DNA from: Halocaridina rubra
Taxonomy: Eukaryota; Arthropoda; Malacostraca; Decapoda; Atyidae
DNA: 10,089 nucleotides
Assembly (NCBI GenBank): GCA_037179515.1
Contig: JAXCGZ010024116.1
Location: 5,001-15,089 of the forward strand
Direction of reading: 5' to 3'
Shown here piece after piece: positions 7,957-10,089 of the stretch (position 1 is its first letter; each line of letters opens with the position of its first letter). The notes beneath the pieces are model-generated. The model saw nothing but the letters and a program-made list of their open reading frames with translations, had not been told where the DNA came from and did not search any database. The position numbers and the translations under genes were made by a program.

Positions 7957-10089
7957 TTAGTGATACTTATCATACCTGTCCTTAAAACTATGGATTGAGG
8001 TAGCATTAACTACCTCCTCGCTTAGCGAATTCCAATTATCAACTACTCTTACACTGAAAAAGTATTTCCTTACATCCTGCAAACAAGTTTTCTTCCGAAG
8101 CTTCAAACTATGACCTCTAGTTCTAGAGCCAGCCATATCGAAATATCGATCCCTATCCACTCTATCATAACCATGAAGGAATTTAAAGACTGTCACCATA
8201 TCCCCCCTTACTCTTCTAGCTTCGAGTGATGGCAAGTCTAATTCCCTCAGCCTCTCATCATAACCGAGATTGCGTATTTCTGGCACCAGTTTCGTGGCAT
8301 GTCTTTGAACTTTTTCAAGCTTAGCTATGTGCTTTTTCAAGTGCGGATTCCAAAAGGGGGCTGCATATTCGAGTTTTGGCCTCACATAGGTTACATAAAT
8401 ATTTCTGAACATTTCCTTGTCCATGTGCCTGAAGGCTACCCTTACATTTGATAAGAATGCATATGCTGCCCTTACTACGCCATTTATATGTATTTCTGGA
8501 GACAAATCTGCCAATATGTTTACTCCTAGATCTCTCTCATTTTCTGTCTCCTGAAGCTGTACTCCAGCCACCGAGTAGTCAAGCTTGGGCCTTCTTGCAC
8601 TTGTACCCATTCTCATTACCTTACATTTTGAGGAATTGAATTTCATTAGCCACTTTTCTGACCACTCATGCAGATTATTTAGATCCTCCTGAAGTTCTCT
8701 ACCATTGTTCTCGTTTTTTACTTTCTTCACAATCTTTGCATCATCTGCAAACATATTCATGAATGAATTTACAGACTCTGGTAGGTCATTTACATATACA
8801 AGGAACAAAAGTGGCCCTAAAACTGAACCCTGTGGAACTCCACTACTAACTCTTCTCCATTCAGACATTGAGTGTCTTACTCTAACCCTCTGTTCCCTTC
8901 CTTCTAAGTAAGTTTTTATCCATTCCAAGACATTTCCACCTATTCTAGCCATTGATTGCAGCTTCCTAATAAGTCTCCCATGTGGAACAGTGTCAAAACG
9001 CTTTCTGGAAGTCTAGGAATATGCAATCTGCCCAACCCTCTCTTTCCTGTAAGATTTGGCTTACCTCATCATAAAATTCTAATAAGTTTGTTACTGTTGA
9101 TCTTCCTTCTCTGAAGCCATGTTGCCTCACTGACAAAAAGTTGAAGGATTCCAAGTGAAGAGAGATATGTTTCCTTAGTAGTTTCTCCATAACTTTGCAA
9201 ACTATGCTGGTCAAGGAAACTGGTCTATAGTTCAGAGCCGTATCCCTCCTTCCCTTTTTGAAGATAGGTATCACATTTGCTTGTTTCCAGCATCTTGGAA
9301 TCTCCCCCGACTCCAATGACTCCTTAAATATGATACTTAGTGCCACTGATATTGTGTTTGCGCATTTTTTAAGCACATGAGGGGATATGTCATCAGGACC
9401 TGTAGCTTTATGAACATCTAAATCCATCAGCGCCTTGCATACCTCTGTGGCTGTAAGGTTGATGTTCTCTAATACCGGCCCTTGAGCTTCTATCACTGCA
9501 ATCTGAGGGGGTGGGGTATTTTCTACTGTAAATACTGACTGAAACTCCTTGTTCAATTCTTTGCAGATCTCTTCGTCCGTCTCAGTGATGCTTCCATCCG
9601 CTCTCTTTAGCCTTAAAACCTGTTCTTTTACCTTCAGTTTTCCTCTGATAAAGCTGTGGAAAAGCTTGGGATTTTCTTTAGCCTTCCTGGTGATGTCCCT
9701 CTCATAATCTTTCTCTGCCTCTCTCCTTTTACTTAGGTAGTCATTTCTTGCTCTTTTGTAGGTTTGCCAGGCATTTATGTTTTTTCTCCTCCTATACCTT
9801 TTCCAGCATTTGTCTCTCCACTCCTTAGCTCTTTTACACCCATTATCGAACCATTTCTCTCTGGCATGAATTACACCTACTTTGGTGACAGGTATGCAGC
9901 AATCTACTATCTTCCCATATTTCTCACAAAAGATGTCATACATTTCTTGTACAGATTTGTTGTAAAATAAGGTTCTCCAGTCAATAACTGCAAAAAGCTC
10001 ATTCATTTTGATGTAATCTCCTTTCTGATAGTTCCTCCTCATGTCCTCAGTGCCTCTACTCTCAGGAAGAATGTCTTCAATGATATACT
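7957..10089 (-). pseudogene. LINE ORF2 reverse transcriptase, one frameshift, 5' part outside window
   Basis: This is the enzyme that copies the element RNA at the nicked target. The frame is open from the window edge at 10089 down to a TGA at 8993-8995 and resumes one base over to TAA at 7957-7959. Visible in order: a Lys/Arg-rich linker (near 9400-9900), KATGPDDISP (RT motif 1), VIPIFKKG with LNYRPVSL, QHGFREGRST, motif A FLDFQKAF then D after the shift, SSGVPQGSVLGPLLF (motif B, near 8800-8845), and FADD (motif C, 8740-8751). ERDLGV and the C-terminal KLEYAAPFWNP with LEKVQRHATK follow. All three RT carboxylates are present. The only break is a TTTT run (minus strand, 8998-8995) where three T would keep the frame, inside motif A. 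It is therefore inactive as read, or intact if that base is a sequencing error. The endonuclease is not in the window. Confidence 0.93.

Larger units (their letters stand above)
7865..10089 (-). mobile_element. Non-LTR retrotransposon (second LINE family), 3' portion
   Basis: From the right edge towards the left: linker, complete reverse transcriptase region and C-terminal domain of an ORF2, then about 65 bp of 3' UTR and two 14-bp tail repeats. ORF2 is open through the right edge, so the endonuclease and any ORF1 lie outside. It differs from element 1 in RT motif (FADD versus YVDD), tail and codon style, and shows only one frame break, so it looks much younger. It belongs to the broad CR1/jockey group of APE LINEs; the clade is not settled by eye. 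Confidence 0.93.

Noticed and set aside
8448..8911. Plus-strand ORFs of 63 and 68 codons, and a similar one at 9764-9970
   Set aside because: Shadows of the well-supported RT frame on the opposite strand.

Overview
The window looks like transposon-dominated nuclear DNA from an arthropod, most likely a crustacean and perhaps a decapod. It is AT-rich and has eukaryotic non-LTR retrotransposon ORFs, AATAAA and poly-purine signals, and very long uninterrupted dinucleotide repeats: (AT)50, (GA)53 and (TC)29. It has no operons, no tRNA or rRNA genes and no convincing host gene. The taxonomic guess is inference from repeat style only.

Layout. (1) Positions 1-4975, + strand: a decayed but nearly complete non-LTR retrotransposon of the CR1/L2/jockey type. 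Its ORF1 has a coiled coil, an Asn/Thr-rich repeat linker and an RRM-like domain. It overlaps ORF2 by ATGA. ORF2 has an APE endonuclease, a reverse transcriptase and a C-terminal region, and the element ends in AATAAA plus a TTTG-repeat tail. Frameshifts, stops and a roughly 190-bp insertion inside the RT region break it. (2) Positions 4976 to about 5839, - strand: what I read as the 3' end of an old LTR retroelement. It has an envelope-like glycoprotein remnant, then a polypurine tract, then the first 74 bp of a candidate LTR. Element 1 appears to be inserted in that LTR. (3) Positions 5840-7864: AT-rich DNA with one unidentified small ORF remnant on the - strand and long (AT), (GA) and (TC) microsatellites. 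(4) Positions 7865-10089, - strand: the 3' part of a second, different and much younger-looking non-LTR retrotransposon. Its RT frame is broken by a single one-base indel, and it ends in two 14-bp tail repeats directly abutting the (TC)/(GT) microsatellite.

How the parts relate. The two LINEs point at each other (tail to tail) across about 2.9 kb. Each encodes its own RT with different motifs (YVDD and FADD) and a different 3' tail, so they are separate families rather than copies. The likely history is: LTR/env element first, then element 1 into its LTR, then a small insert into element 1. Element 2 is probably the most recent large arrival. No gene here is clearly functional. The most notable points are the inferred LINE-in-LTR nesting with its env-like remnant, the ATGA ORF junction, and the single-indel state of element 2.
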